DNA of 64,000 bases, taken from Rhodocyclus tenuis. GTDB lineage: Bacteria; Pseudomonadota; Gammaproteobacteria; Burkholderiales; Rhodocyclaceae. Positions 25,831-35,513 of this stretch are shown here, one piece after another (the stretch's first letter is position 1; every line of letters starts with the position of its first letter). A program made the position numbers and the translations under genes. The stretch spans positions 62,001-126,000 of the forward strand of contig NZ_JACIGE010000011.1 in assembly GCF_014197755.1 (NCBI RefSeq). Direction: 5' to 3'. The notes under the pieces are model-generated. The model saw only the letters and a list, made by a program, of their open reading frames with translations, searched no databases and was not told the origin of the DNA.

Positions 25831-26502
25831 TTGACTTCCCGCCGCCCGCTGTTCTTCCGCATGATCGCCGCGCGGCCGCGGCTGTTCGCCTGCGCCATCC
25901 TCGGGCTGGCAACGGCGCTGGCCTTGCCGCCATCGCTGGCGCAGCACGACATCACGCGCCTGATCATCGGTTGGAACGCTGGCGCCTGGCTTTATCTGGC
26001 GCTCGCCGGCCACATGATGTTCTGGTCATCGCACGAAAGGATGCGGACGAGAGCGTTGCAGCACGACGACGGCAAGTTCGTCATCCTGGCGCTGGTCGTG
26101 CTCTCGGCGCTGATGTGCATCGGCGCCATCGTCGCCGAACTTGCGGTCGTCAAGGATATCCACGGCAGCCTGCGCTACGCCCACGTCGGACTGAGCGTGC
26201 TGACGATCCTCTCTTCCTGGGCTTTTACGCAGGTGATGTTTGCGCTGCATTACGCGCATGACTACTACCTCGCCGAGGCGCGGGGAACGCCGGGCGGGCT
26301 CGATTTTCCCGGCGGTCACGCGCCGGATTACGGCGATTTCCTCTATTTCTCGTGCGTCATCGGCACTTCCGGGCAGACCGCCGATGTCGGCATCCTCAGC
26401 CGGGCAATGCGGCGCACCGGCCTCGTTCATTGTGTTCTCGCGTTTTTCTTCAATACGACGCTGCTCGCCCTGACGATCAATATCGCTTCCGGACTGCTGT
26501 AG
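25831..26502 (+). CDS. DUF1345 family membrane protein
   Basis: About 223 residues with five predicted helices. The late segment [20 protein letters not shown] and the [17 protein letters not shown] motif match the DUF1345 family, bacterial membrane proteins of unknown function. The start is uncertain: TTG 25831 gives [20 protein letters not shown], and an ATG at 25861 would remove ten residues. Neither has a clear ribosome site. Confidence 0.75.
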   Translation: MTSRRPLFFRMIAARPRLFACAILGLATALALPPSLAQHDITRLIIGWNAGAWLYLALAGHMMFWSSHERMRTRALQHDDGKFVILALVVLSALMCIGAIVAELAVVKDIHGSLRYAHVGLSVLTILSSWAFTQVMFALHYAHDYYLAEARGTPGGLDFPGGHAPDYGDFLYFSCVIGTSGQTADVGILSRAMRRTGLVHCVLAFFFNTTLLALTINIASGLL

Positions 26503-26671
26503 CGTGTCCGGCGTGCCGCGCTCCTCGGCGCCGCCGCGAAAGCCCTGCAACTACCCAGCGCCATTGCCGGTCTGACTGGCGAAACGACGCGGTCTTGTGG
26601 TCCGTCGCCGTGAGCGTTCGGCAGATCGCCGGACGCGTGCCAGGGCGCCAGAAGCGAAAAGGGGCAGAGCG

Positions 26672-27700
26672 ATGCAAGTCGGCATGATCGGTTTGGGGCG
26701 GATGGGCGCGAACATGTGCCGGCGCCTGCTGCGCGCGGGACACGAATGTGTGGTCAATGACCATCATCCGGAAAACGTCGAGCGGCTACTTGCCGAGGGC
26801 GCCCTCGGTGCCACCTCGCTCGCCGAACTGGTCGCCCGGCTGCAGCGGCCGCGCTGCGTATGGATGATGCTGCCGGCGGCGGCGGTCGAAGCCACGGTCG
26901 CCGCGATCAGCCCGCTGCTCGACGCTGACGATGTGCTCATCGACGGCGGCAACTCGCAGCACGGCGACGACATCCGCCGCGCCGCAGCGCTGGCGCCGGC
27001 CGGCATCCATTACCTCGACGTCGGCACCAGCGGCGGCGTCTGGGGGCTCGAGCAGGGCTACTGCCTGATGATCGGCGGCGACGCGGCGGCGGTGGCGCGG
27101 CTTGACCCGGTCTTTCGCGCGCTGGCGCCGGGAACCGACGCGGCACCGCGCACGCCCGGTCGCAGCACCGCAGGCGGCAGCGCCGAGCTCGGCTATCTAC
27201 ACTGCGGCGCCAGCGGCGCCGGGCATTTCGTTAAGATGATCCACAACGGCATCGAGTACGGCCTGATGGCGGCGTATGCCGAGGGCTTCAACCTGCTGCG
27301 CCATGCCAACAGCGGCAGTGTCGCCCGGCAGGCCGACGCCGAGACGGCGCCGCTCGACGATCCGGCGGCCTACCAGTACGACTTCGATCTCGGCGCGATC
27401 GCCGAACTGTGGCGGCGCGGCAGCGTCGTCCGCTCGTGGCTGCTCGATCTTTCGGCGCAGGCGCTGGCGCGCGATCCCGATCTTTCGGCTTTCGCCGGCA
27501 GGGTGTCGGATTCCGGCGAAGGGCGCTGGGCGCTGAAGGCGGCGATCGATACCTCGGTGCCGGTGCCGGTGCTGAGTGCCGCCTTGTTCGCACGCTTTGC
27601 CTCGCGCGGCGAGGACGCCTTCGCCAGTCAGCTGCTCTCCGCGATGCGCAGCGAGTTTGGCGGCCATGGCGAAGCCGCACATCCGTCGGACAAGTCATGA
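26672..27700 (+). CDS. gnd: 6-phosphogluconate dehydrogenase, decarboxylating (short GndA/YqeC-like type)
   Basis: A 342-residue enzyme that oxidises 6-phosphogluconate to ribulose 5-phosphate and CO2. The N-terminal Rossmann motif MIGLGRMGANM, the substrate segment DVGTSGGVWGLEQGYCLMIGG (residues 112 onward, shown only in part here) and the catalytic HFVKMIHNGIEYG are all present. It is shorter than E. coli Gnd (468), as in the Gram-positive-like tetrameric class, which often prefers NAD. The stop overlaps the zwf start by 4 nt. Confidence 0.92.
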   Translation: MQVGMIGLGRMGANMCRRLLRAGHECVVNDHHPENVERLLAEGALGATSLAELVARLQRPRCVWMMLPAAAVEATVAAISPLLDADDVLIDGGNSQHGDDIRRAAALAPAGIHYLDVGTSGGVWGLEQGYCLMIGGDAAAVARLDPVFRALAPGTDAAPRTPGRSTAGGSAELGYLHCGASGAGHFVKMIHNGIEYGLMAAYAEGFNLLRHANSGSVARQADAETAPLDDPAAYQYDFDLGAIAELWRRGSVVRSWLLDLSAQALARDPDLSAFAGRVSDSGEGRWALKAAIDTSVPVPVLSAALFARFASRGEDAFASQLLSAMRSEFGGHGEAAHPSDKS

Positions 27701-29079
27701 GCACGCCACTGTGCGACGCGCAGGTGCTGTTCGGCGCCACCGGTGATCTGGCGAAGAAGAAGATTTTTCCGGCACTGCAGCAGCTGGTGCGGCGTGGCAA
27801 TCTCGCCGTGCCGGTGGTCGGCGTGGCGCGCGGCGGCTGGGATCTCGAGCGCTTCCGCGCGCACGTGCGCGCCACGCTGGAACAGAGCGAGGGCTTCGAC
27901 GAAGCCGCCTGCGCCAGACTGTGCGAGCTGCTGCGTTTCGTCGGCGGCGACTACCGCGAGGCCGATACCTTCGACCGTCTGTGTACGACACTGGGAGACG
28001 CGCAGCGGCCGCTCTTCTATCTGGCGATCGCGCCGAGCATGTTTCCCACCGTCGTCAATGGGCTCGGCCAGCTGCGCTGCGCCAAGGGCGGGCGCGTCGT
28101 CGTCGAGAAGCCCTTCGGCCGCAACCTGGCCTCGGCGGTCGAGCTGAATCAGACGTTGCACGCGGTGTTCGACGAGTCGGCGATCTTCCGCATCGACCAT
28201 TACCTCGGCAAGGAGCCGGTGCAGAACCTGCTCTTCTTCCGCTTTGCCAACTCGTTTCTCGAGCCGATCTGGAACCGCAACTACGTCGACAGCGTGCAGA
28301 TCACGCTCGCCGAAGCAATCGACGTTGCCGGTCGCGGGCTGTTCTACGAGGAGGTCGGCGCCATTCGCGATGTGGTGCAGAACCACCTGCTGCAGGTCGT
28401 CGCCAATCTGGCGATGGAGCCGCCGGTCGGCAGCGGCAGCGAATCGTTGCGTGACGAGAAGGTGAAGGTGTTCCGCGCCATCCGTCCGCTGAGCGGCAAC
28501 AGCCTGGTGCGCGGCCAGTATCGCGGCTACCGCTCCGAGGCGGGCGTGGCGGCGGATTCCTGCGTCGAGACCTTCGCGGCGATGCAGATCCACCTCGATT
28601 CCTGGCGCTGGCAGGGCGTTCCCTTCTTCATCCGTACCGGCAAGCAGCTGGCGCTGACGGCGACCGAAGTGGTCGTCAGCCTGCGTCCGCCGCCGTACGA
28701 GGTTTTCCCGGAAATGCTGCCGACGCAGGCCAACTACCTGCGTTTCCGCCTCGGTCCGAGCGAAGTCGCCATCGCCATCGGCGCCCGCGTCAAGCGGCGC
28801 GGCAGTGAAAACATCGGCGACGACATCGAGCTGCACGTCTTCAACATGCATGATGACGAAATGGACGCCTACGAGCGCCTGATCGGTGACGCGCTGAAGG
28901 GTGACGCGACACTTTTCGCGCGCCAGGACGCCGTCGAAGCCGCGTGGCGTATCGTCGATCCGGTGCTCGACCGGAAGACGCTGCTCAGCGAGTACGCGCC
29001 CGGTAGCTGGGGGCCGGCCGCGGCCGACGCGATGATCGCCGCTTACGGCGGCTGGCGGAATCCGCAGGCGAGCGCGTGA
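27697..29079 (+). CDS. zwf: Glucose-6-phosphate 1-dehydrogenase
   Basis: A 460-residue enzyme that makes 6-phosphogluconolactone, the first oxidative pentose phosphate step and a main NADPH source. The dinucleotide motif FGATGDLAKKK is near the start and the substrate and catalytic motif RIDHYLGKEPVQN near residue 165. The ATG at 27697 overlaps the gnd stop (ATGA), and the stop overlaps the pgl GTG start. Length and motifs are normal. Confidence 0.95.
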   Translation: MSTPLCDAQVLFGATGDLAKKKIFPALQQLVRRGNLAVPVVGVARGGWDLERFRAHVRATLEQSEGFDEAACARLCELLRFVGGDYREADTFDRLCTTLGDAQRPLFYLAIAPSMFPTVVNGLGQLRCAKGGRVVVEKPFGRNLASAVELNQTLHAVFDESAIFRIDHYLGKEPVQNLLFFRFANSFLEPIWNRNYVDSVQITLAEAIDVAGRGLFYEEVGAIRDVVQNHLLQVVANLAMEPPVGSGSESLRDEKVKVFRAIRPLSGNSLVRGQYRGYRSEAGVAADSCVETFAAMQIHLDSWRWQGVPFFIRTGKQLALTATEVVVSLRPPPYEVFPEMLPTQANYLRFRLGPSEVAIAIGARVKRRGSENIGDDIELHVFNMHDDEMDAYERLIGDALKGDATLFARQDAVEAAWRIVDPVLDRKTLLSEYAPGSWGPAAADAMIAAYGGWRNPQASA

Positions 29080-29885
29080 GCGATCACGCCAGTCGGCTTG
29101 CCGCGGCAACGCCGCGCTGCGTCCTGGCGCCGCCATCGCGGGCGGCATTCCTGAAGGTCGAGGTGCATGCCGACGCGCTGGCGCTGGCGCAGGCCGCCGC
29201 CGATCACATTGCCGAAAAGGCCGAGCAGGCCATCGCGCAGCGCGGGCAATTCCTGCTCGCCCTGAGCGGCGGGCAGACGCCGCAAGCGATGCTGCGCGCG
29301 CTCGCGCAGGCGCCGATCGACTGGCGCCGCGTGCATCTGCTGCAGGTCGACGAGCGCATCGCGCCCTTGGGCAGTGTCGCGCGCAATCTCACGCAACTCG
29401 AAGAAAGCTTGTTGGCGCACGTGCGCATTCCTGCCGCGCAGGTGCATCCGCTGCCGGTCGACGCTGCCGATCCATTGGCAGCGATGGCGGGCTACGAAGC
29501 GCTGCTGCGCCAGCTGGCGGGCGAACCGCCGCTGCTCGATCTCGTACAGCTCGGCCTCGGCAGCGACGGGCATACCGCGTCGCTGCTGCCGGGCGATCCG
29601 GCGCTTGCTGTCACTGAGCGCGAGCTTGCGTTGAGCACGCGCTATCAGGGCTGGCGGCGGATGACGCTGACTTTGCCGCTGCTCGATCGCGCGCGGCAGG
29701 TGCTCTGGCTGGTCAGCGGTGCCGACAAGGCGGCTGTGCTGGCACGCTTCGTCGCCGGCGACGCAGCGCTGCCGGCGTGCCGCGTCAGCCGCGAAAGCGC
29801 GCTGCTGCTGTGCGACGCGGCCGCCGCTGCACGCCTGATGCTGTCGCCGCTGCCGGCGACGCCGCTCGCCAGCCTTCTCCGCTGA
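29076..29885 (+). CDS. pgl: 6-phosphogluconolactonase
   Basis: A 269-residue lactonase of the DevB/SOL type that hydrolyses 6-phosphogluconolactone. It shows LALSGGQTPQAML and the family motif GLGSDGHTASLLPG. The start is a GTG at 29076 that overlaps the zwf stop (GTGA). The N-terminal ~25 residues are longer than usual. With gnd and zwf it forms a complete, tightly packed oxidative pentose phosphate operon. Confidence 0.92.
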   Translation: MSDHASRLAAATPRCVLAPPSRAAFLKVEVHADALALAQAAADHIAEKAEQAIAQRGQFLLALSGGQTPQAMLRALAQAPIDWRRVHLLQVDERIAPLGSVARNLTQLEESLLAHVRIPAAQVHPLPVDAADPLAAMAGYEALLRQLAGEPPLLDLVQLGLGSDGHTASLLPGDPALAVTERELALSTRYQGWRRMTLTLPLLDRARQVLWLVSGADKAAVLARFVAGDAALPACRVSRESALLLCDAAAAARLMLSPLPATPLASLLR

Positions 29886-30100
29886 CAGCGCTGCGCCATG
29901 GCGGCGTCGTGGCCCTGCCGGAAAAGCTTGCCGGGCGAACCTCTTCTGGCTAGGCTTCGGCCAGCAGAGGCGCATTCTTTTCTGAGCGTCCGCAATCGCC
30001 GGAACGACAGTGTCGGCAAGGGGGCGTCGCGCGGGGCCGTGCGCGACGGTGATCGGTGTGGGAGACGCTTGGGCGGGGCGCTTTGAACAAGGAATCGGAA

Positions 30101-32914
30101 ATGCCTCCCGAGGCGCCGGCGCCGGTCGTTTCGGCCGGCGGCAAAGGCTGGCGCGCGGCGTCGCGCAACGGCCTGTTTTTCTGGCCGGCACTGAGCCTCG
30201 TGCTTTCGCTGAGCGTGACCGGTCTGCTCTGGCAGGATGCGCGCGAATCGGCGGACAAGGATTTGCAGCTCGATTTCGACGCGCAGGCGACGGCCATGGT
30301 CGCGCGCTTGCACGCCGAGTTGGCGACCCGCGAGCTTCTGTTACGCGGCTTTGCCGGCCTGTTCAAGGCCTCGGACCATGTGTCCCGCGAGGACTTCCGC
30401 CACTATTACGAGATATTGCCGGCCGACTTGCGCGAAGGCAGCGCCACCTCGGTTGCCTTTCACCAGCAGGTCGCCGCCGCGGATCTGCCGGCGCACGAGG
30501 AAAGCATGCGGCGCGCGGGCTTTCCTGACTACCGTGTCTTTCCTCCCGGGGCCCGTGCAACGTACGCGCCGCTGGTCTATATCGAGCCCCTGCATGAGAC
30601 CAACCGGCGGGTCATCGGCTTTGATCCGCTGACGGTCGAGGTCGAGCGCCTGGCCATTGCCCGCGCCCGTGCCAGTGGCGACCTTGCACTGTCGGCCAGG
30701 CTGGTGCTGGCGCAGGACAACGGCACCCGGTCGCCGGGTTTTGTCATGTATGTACCGATCTACAAGAGCGTTTCGGCGCCGCGCAACGAGGCTGAGCGCG
30801 AAGCGGCTTTTGTTGGCTGGCTGGACGCGCCGTTTCGCATGTCGACGTTCATGGCGGTCCTGCCGCACGACGCGCTGCGGAACATCGACCTGCAGATTTT
30901 CGATGGGCGTTCGACGCGTCCCGAGGCTTTGCTCTATGACGCGAATACGGGCGTTCATCAGGATGCCGAGTTGCCGGGCTTGCGCGTCGAGCGCGAACTG
31001 GGTTTCGGTGGGCATTCCTGGACGCTGGTGTTTCGCAGCCAGCCGGGCTTCGGCGGTGCCGCTCCCTATCAGAAAGCGCAGTTCGTCGCTGCCGTCGGCG
31101 TGCTGCTCAGCGTCCTCGTCTGTTTGCTCTCCGCGTCGCTGATCAACGGCTACAACCGGCGCATGCGCGCCGAGTATCGCCGGCACAAGGCGGCCGAGCA
31201 GGCGGTTCAGGATGCCGAGCGGCAGCGCGCTGAAGCAGCGCTGCGCGAAAGCGAGGCGCGCTATCAGTTCCTGTTTCGCCACAATCCGATGCCGATGTGG
31301 GTGTTCGACCGGGAAACGCTCGCCTTCCTCGAAGTCAACGACCGGGCGGTCGAGCATTACGGTTACTCGCGCGAGGAGTTTGCGCGCATGCACATCGCCG
31401 ACATCCGGCCGGCCGAAGAGGTGCCAGCGCTGCTTGAACTTGTTGGCTCAGCTTCGGTGCGCGAGATAAGGCGTGAATGGCGCCACCGCCGGCGCGACGG
31501 CTCGCTGATCACGGTGCTGACCAACGTCGAGCCGATGGTCTATGCCGGCCGGCCGGCGATGATCGTGCTCATCCAGGACATCACGGCGCGCAAGGCCGCC
31601 GAGGCAGAGGTCAATACACTGGCGTTCTTTGATCCGCTCACCGGCCTGCCCAACCGCCGGTTGCTTATCGACCGGCTGCAGCACGCGCTGGCGACGGTGG
31701 CACGGGTGGGCGGCGAAGGGGCGCTGTTGCTGATCGACCTCGATAACTTCAAGACGCTCAACGACACGCTTGGCCACGACATCGGCGATTTGTTGCTGCA
31801 GCAGGTGGCACGGCGACTGCAGCACTGCGTCGTCGACGGCGGCACCGTTGCCCGGCTGGGCGGCGACGAGTTCGTGGTCGTCCTCGAAAGCCTCGGCCGC
31901 GACGGACTGTCTGCTGCCGCCGAGGCGCGCAAGGCCGGCGAGGCGGTGCTCGCGGCGCTGATCCAGCCTTACCAGCTCGGCGCCTATTCGCACCTGAGCA
32001 CACCGAGCATCGGCATCGCACTGTTCGACCGGCAGCAGGAAACCGACAGCCTGCTGCGCCAGGCCGATCTGGCGATGTATCAGGCGAAGGCTGCCGGCCG
32101 CAACTCGATCCGCTTCTTCGATCCGGCGATGCAGGCGGCAGTGACGACGCGCGCGCAGCTGGAAGCGGACCTGCGCGACGCACTGGCCAAGGACGAATTC
32201 CGCATCTTCCTGCAGGCGCAGGTGGCGGCCGACGGTCGCATCATCGGCGCCGAGGCCTTGCTGCGCTGGTTTCACCCGCTGCGTGGCTGCGTCTCGCCGG
32301 CCGAATTCATCGCCGTCGCCGAGGATACCGGGATGATTCTCGCCATCGGCGACTGGGTGCTGGAGGCCGCTTGCGCCTGCCTCGCCGCCTGGGCGAAGCA
32401 GCCGGCGACCGCTGAGCTGACGCTGTCGGTCAATGTCAGCGCCCGCCAGTTCCGCCAGACCGATTTCGTGCCCAGTGTGCTGGCGGTGCTCGCGCGCTTT
32501 GCCGTCGCGCCGACACGTCTCAAGCTCGAGTTGACCGAGAACATGCTGGTTGACGATGTCGAGGACGTCATCGGCAAGATGAGCGCGCTGAAAGCAGAGG
32601 GCGTCGCTTTCGCGCTCGACGATTTCGGTACCGGCTATTCGTCGCTGTCGCTGCTCAAGCGCCTGCCGCTCTACCAGCTCAAGATCGATCAGGGCTTCGT
32701 GCGCGACATTCTTTGCGACGCCAACGACGCCGCCATCGCCAAGATGGTGATCGCGCTGGCACGCACGATGGGCCTGTCGGTGCTGGCCGAGGGCGTCGAA
32801 CTCGACGCGCAGCGCGATTTCCTCGCGCACCACGGCTGTGATGCCTATCAGGGCTACCTGTTCGGGTGTCCGCAGCCGGTCGAAGACTTCACTGCCCGGT
32901 TTGCTGCCGGCTGA
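30101..32914 (+). CDS. CHASE-PAS-GGDEF-EAL cyclic di-GMP enzyme
   Basis: A 937-residue inner-membrane signalling protein. Helix 1 (about 25-44), a periplasmic CHASE domain (about 75-245), helix 2 (about 328-348), PAS (about 385-500), GGDEF (about 505-675) and EAL (about 690-935). GGDEF is intact at 587-591, but the RxxD inhibitory site is absent (VDGG in its place). The EAL domain keeps EALLRW at 718-723, the ELTEN motif, DDFGTGYS and AEGVE, so phosphodiesterase activity is possible. The ATG at 30101 has AAGGAA 6 nt upstream. The CHASE ligand is unknown. Confidence 0.92.
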   Translation: MPPEAPAPVVSAGGKGWRAASRNGLFFWPALSLVLSLSVTGLLWQDARESADKDLQLDFDAQATAMVARLHAELATRELLLRGFAGLFKASDHVSREDFRHYYEILPADLREGSATSVAFHQQVAAADLPAHEESMRRAGFPDYRVFPPGARATYAPLVYIEPLHETNRRVIGFDPLTVEVERLAIARARASGDLALSARLVLAQDNGTRSPGFVMYVPIYKSVSAPRNEAEREAAFVGWLDAPFRMSTFMAVLPHDALRNIDLQIFDGRSTRPEALLYDANTGVHQDAELPGLRVERELGFGGHSWTLVFRSQPGFGGAAPYQKAQFVAAVGVLLSVLVCLLSASLINGYNRRMRAEYRRHKAAEQAVQDAERQRAEAALRESEARYQFLFRHNPMPMWVFDRETLAFLEVNDRAVEHYGYSREEFARMHIADIRPAEEVPALLELVGSASVREIRREWRHRRRDGSLITVLTNVEPMVYAGRPAMIVLIQDITARKAAEAEVNTLAFFDPLTGLPNRRLLIDRLQHALATVARVGGEGALLLIDLDNFKTLNDTLGHDIGDLLLQQVARRLQHCVVDGGTVARLGGDEFVVVLESLGRDGLSAAAEARKAGEAVLAALIQPYQLGAYSHLSTPSIGIALFDRQQETDSLLRQADLAMYQAKAAGRNSIRFFDPAMQAAVTTRAQLEADLRDALAKDEFRIFLQAQVAADGRIIGAEALLRWFHPLRGCVSPAEFIAVAEDTGMILAIGDWVLEAACACLAAWAKQPATAELTLSVNVSARQFRQTDFVPSVLAVLARFAVAPTRLKLELTENMLVDDVEDVIGKMSALKAEGVAFALDDFGTGYSSLSLLKRLPLYQLKIDQGFVRDILCDANDAAIAKMVIALARTMGLSVLAEGVELDAQRDFLAHHGCDAYQGYLFGCPQPVEDFTARFAAG

Positions 32915-32937
32915 GGGCAGCCCGCGGTCTGATCGCC

Positions 32938-34242
32938 TCAGCCGCGCTCGAACAGCGCGATCGACTCGACGTGTGAGGTGTTCGGGAACATGTTCACCAC
33001 ACCTGCGCCGCGCAGGCGGTAGCCTTTCTGGTGCACCAGGATCGCCGCGTCGCGCGCCAGCGTCGACGGGTTGCACGAGATGTAGACGATGCGCGCCGGT
33101 GCGCTGTCGTTTTCGCCGAGCGCCTTGACCACTTCGAGGGCGCCTTCGCGCGGCGGGTCGATCAGCATCTTGTCGAAATGGCCGAGCGCGGCGAGCGATT
33201 CTTCTGTTGCTTCGAACAGGTTGGCGACGGCGAAGCGCGTGTTGGCCGAAAGGCCGTTGTCGGCAGCGTTCTCGCCGGCGCGGCGCACCAGTTCCGGGCT
33301 GCCTTCGATACCGACCACCTCGGCACCGCTGCGCGCGATCGGCAGCGTGAAGTTGCCGAGTCCGCAGAACAGGTCGGCAATGCGTTCGCCGGGCTGCGGG
33401 TCGAGCAGGCGCAGCGCGCGGCGTACCAGCACGCGGTTGATCGCATGGTTCACCTGCGTGAATTCGGTCGGCGAGAAGAAGTGCTCGATGGCGAACTCGG
33501 GCAGCGTGTAGGACAAGGCCGGTGCGTCGAGCGGATAGAAGCGGTAGGCCGTCGCCGGCCCCTTCGGCTGCAGGTAGAAAACGACGCCGTGTGCGTCGGC
33601 GAATTCGCGCAGCAAGTCCTCGTCGCCGGGCGTCGGTGCTTCGAGAATGCGCAGCACCAGCACGGTGACGCGTTCGCCGACGGCAAACTCGATCTGCGGC
33701 AGGCGTTCGGCGATCGATAGACGATCAATCATCGTGCGCAAGGGAACGATCAGCGCCGACATGTGTGGCGGCAGGTTCGGGCACTGCGTCATCTCGGCGA
33801 CGTAGCTGCTCTTCTTTTCGTGGAAGCCGACGAGCACGCCGCCTTTCTTGAGCACGCGGCGCACCGACAGGCGGCCGCGGTGGCGGTAGCCCCAGGGGCT
33901 GCCGTAGATCGCCGGGAACAGTTGTTCGGCGTCGAGCTTGCCAAGGTGGTGCAGATTGTCCTCGAGCACGCGCTGCTTGGCGGCGACCTGCGCGCCGGCG
34001 TCGACGTGCTGCATGCTGCAGCCGCCGCAGACGCCGTAATGCGGGCAGTGCGGCGTGACGCGGCTGACCGAGGGCTTGAGTACGCGCCGCAGGTGCGCCA
34101 CTTCGTAGCTCGGCTTGCGTCGGTGGCTCTCGAATTCGACCAGCTCGCCGGGCAGCGCGCCTTCGACGAAGATGGTCTTGCCGTCGAGACGGGTGATGCC
34201 GCGTGCTTCGTGGTCGAGTGATTCGATGATTCCGGTGGGCAT
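32938..34242 (-). CDS. rlmD: 23S rRNA (uracil-1939-C5)-methyltransferase
   Basis: A 434-residue RNA m5U methyltransferase. An N-terminal TRAM domain (about 1-60) is followed by an iron-sulfur cysteine motif [12 protein letters not shown], with a further Cys in MTQCPN. The SAM-binding [12 protein letters not shown] and the catalytic cysteine in [12 protein letters not shown] complete the family pattern. The four-cysteine cluster and TRAM domain separate RlmD from TrmA. It ends 24 nt from the convergent GGDEF/EAL gene. Confidence 0.92.
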   Translation of the reverse strand: MPTGIIESLDHEARGITRLDGKTIFVEGALPGELVEFESHRRKPSYEVAHLRRVLKPSVSRVTPHCPHYGVCGGCSMQHVDAGAQVAAKQRVLEDNLHHLGKLDAEQLFPAIYGSPWGYRHRGRLSVRRVLKKGGVLVGFHEKKSSYVAEMTQCPNLPPHMSALIVPLRTMIDRLSIAERLPQIEFAVGERVTVLVLRILEAPTPGDEDLLREFADAHGVVFYLQPKGPATAYRFYPLDAPALSYTLPEFAIEHFFSPTEFTQVNHAINRVLVRRALRLLDPQPGERIADLFCGLGNFTLPIARSGAEVVGIEGSPELVRRAGENAADNGLSANTRFAVANLFEATEESLAALGHFDKMLIDPPREGALEVVKALGENDSAPARIVYISCNPSTLARDAAILVHQKGYRLRGAGVVNMFPNTSHVESIALFERG

Positions 34243-34405
34243 GGTCGTTCCTGCGCGAAAGGGCGGATTGTAGCGAGCAGCGGCGCTTTTTCAAGGCACA
34301 GCGCGGCGGCGGCTCAGGAGCGATGTGTTCCGGCACCCGCCACGCACCCTTCACAGCGCCGGATCATGGCGCTATCTTCCGCCTGCCTGTCGTGGAGCGC
34401 TTGCC

Positions 34406-34882
34406 ATGTCGATTCCCCTGATCACTGACTGGAGTGCCGGCGACGTTGCCATCGACCAGCTGCTGGCGCTGGCGACGCGCAGCCTGCTGGTGTTCGACCG
34501 CGATCTGTCGCGGCTCGCTTTCGAGCGGCCGCAGCGCATGGCCGAGCTTGTGCGCCTGCTGCGCTCGGGCACTCAGGCGAGGGCCGAACTCATCGTTCAG
34601 GACGCCGGTCCGCTGCAGCGTACACAGCCGCGCCTGCTGGCACTGCTGTCGCGCGAGTCGCAGCGCCTGTCGATCATCGAGGCGCCGGCGCATCTGACCG
34701 GCGTCGCCGAGTCACTGCTGATCGTCGATGGCCGGCACGCGCTGCTGCGTTTCCATCGTGATCAGCCACGCGCGCGGCTGCTTCTCGACGCGCCGCAGGA
34801 CTGTGCGCGCTGGCTGCAGCGCTTCGCCGAGATACGCGGCGAGGGCGGTACGCCCTTGGGCGCAACGACACTGGGCCTCTGA
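34406..34882 (+). CDS. Uncharacterised DUF7931-like protein
   Basis: A 158-residue soluble protein. It holds a Rossmann-like alternation with LLVFDRDLSRLAFERP and a late LLIVDGRHALLRFHRD segment, a layout known from small betaproteobacterial proteins of unknown function. It faintly resembles half of a phospholipase D-like fold, but no HKD motif is seen. The ATG at 34406 has GGAG 9 nt upstream; a longer frame from 34325 overlaps the probable promoter. Confidence 0.65.
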   Translation: MSIPLITDWSAGDVAIDQLLALATRSLLVFDRDLSRLAFERPQRMAELVRLLRSGTQARAELIVQDAGPLQRTQPRLLALLSRESQRLSIIEAPAHLTGVAESLLIVDGRHALLRFHRDQPRARLLLDAPQDCARWLQRFAEIRGEGGTPLGATTLGL

Positions 34883-35028
34883 TTCCCGGCTTGTTGCACT
34901 GCCGCAAGCGCTGGCCGCTCGTCGCGAAGCGGAGTAACATGTCGCCCTGATCGGCGGTAACGCCGGTCAGGCTGGTCTCTCCACCAGCCGTTTCGATTCA
35001 CTTTTGCACATATAAAGGATTTCAAAAA

Positions 35029-35247
35029 ATGAAGAACTCCCTCCTGGTTGCCGCTCTGATCGCTGTTGCTGTCTCCGCTTGTGACAAGAAGCCGGAAGCC
35101 CCGGCTGCCGCTCCCGAAGCTCCTGCTGCTGTCGCTGCTCCGGCTCCGGCCGCTGCTCCGGCTGAGCAAGCCCCGGCTGCTGCCCCGGCTGACCAAGCCG
35201 CTCCGGCTGCTCCGGCTGCTGAACAAGCTCCGGCTGACAAGAAGTAA
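35029..35247 (+). CDS. Small Ala/Pro-rich lipoprotein
   Basis: 72 residues. A lipoprotein signal (lipobox VSAC, Cys18) is followed by DKK and then about 45 residues made almost only of Ala and Pro with a few Glu and Gln. The Asp after the cysteine would favour inner-membrane retention by the E. coli rule. A strong terminator follows, so it is a single-gene unit. Codons are strongly biased to GCT and CCG, as in highly expressed genes. It may be a spacer-type periplasmic protein; the function is unknown. Confidence 0.75.
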   Translation: MKNSLLVAALIAVAVSACDKKPEAPAAAPEAPAAVAAPAPAAAPAEQAPAAAPADQAAPAAPAAEQAPADKK

Positions 35248-35294
35248 GAAACTGCAGCACAGCAGACGCTCCGGTTTCGGCCGGACTGTCGCGA

Positions 35295-35320
35295 AAGCCG
35301 GCCTGCGGGCCGGCTTTTTT
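35295..35320 (+). terminator. Terminator of the small lipoprotein gene
   Basis: 9-bp stem AAGCCGGCC/GGCCGGCTT with a TGCG loop and further T residues. Confidence 0.9.
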
Positions 35321-35426
35321 ATCGCCGGCGTTTGCCGGAAGTCGCGTTCTTGCGCTGCGCGCCTGCCGGCTCGGCTACATTAATAGTGCAATAAATCAAC
35401 ATATTGTGTGTTTATCGTAAAAAATC

Positions 35427-35449
35427 CTTGAGGAGTGGCTCAAGTTTTT
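35427..35449 (+). terminator. Terminator-like hairpin in the leader of the GGDEF gene
   Basis: 6-bp stem CTTGAG/CTCAAG with a 6-nt loop and five T, about 65 nt before the cyclase start and after an AT-rich stretch. It could end a short leader RNA or act as an attenuator. Confidence 0.4.
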
Positions 35450-35513
35450 GCGCTCGCGGTCGTTGCACAGCCAAGGCGGCGGTTGTGCGTCGCCAACGAT
35501 GGAGATTCCTGCT

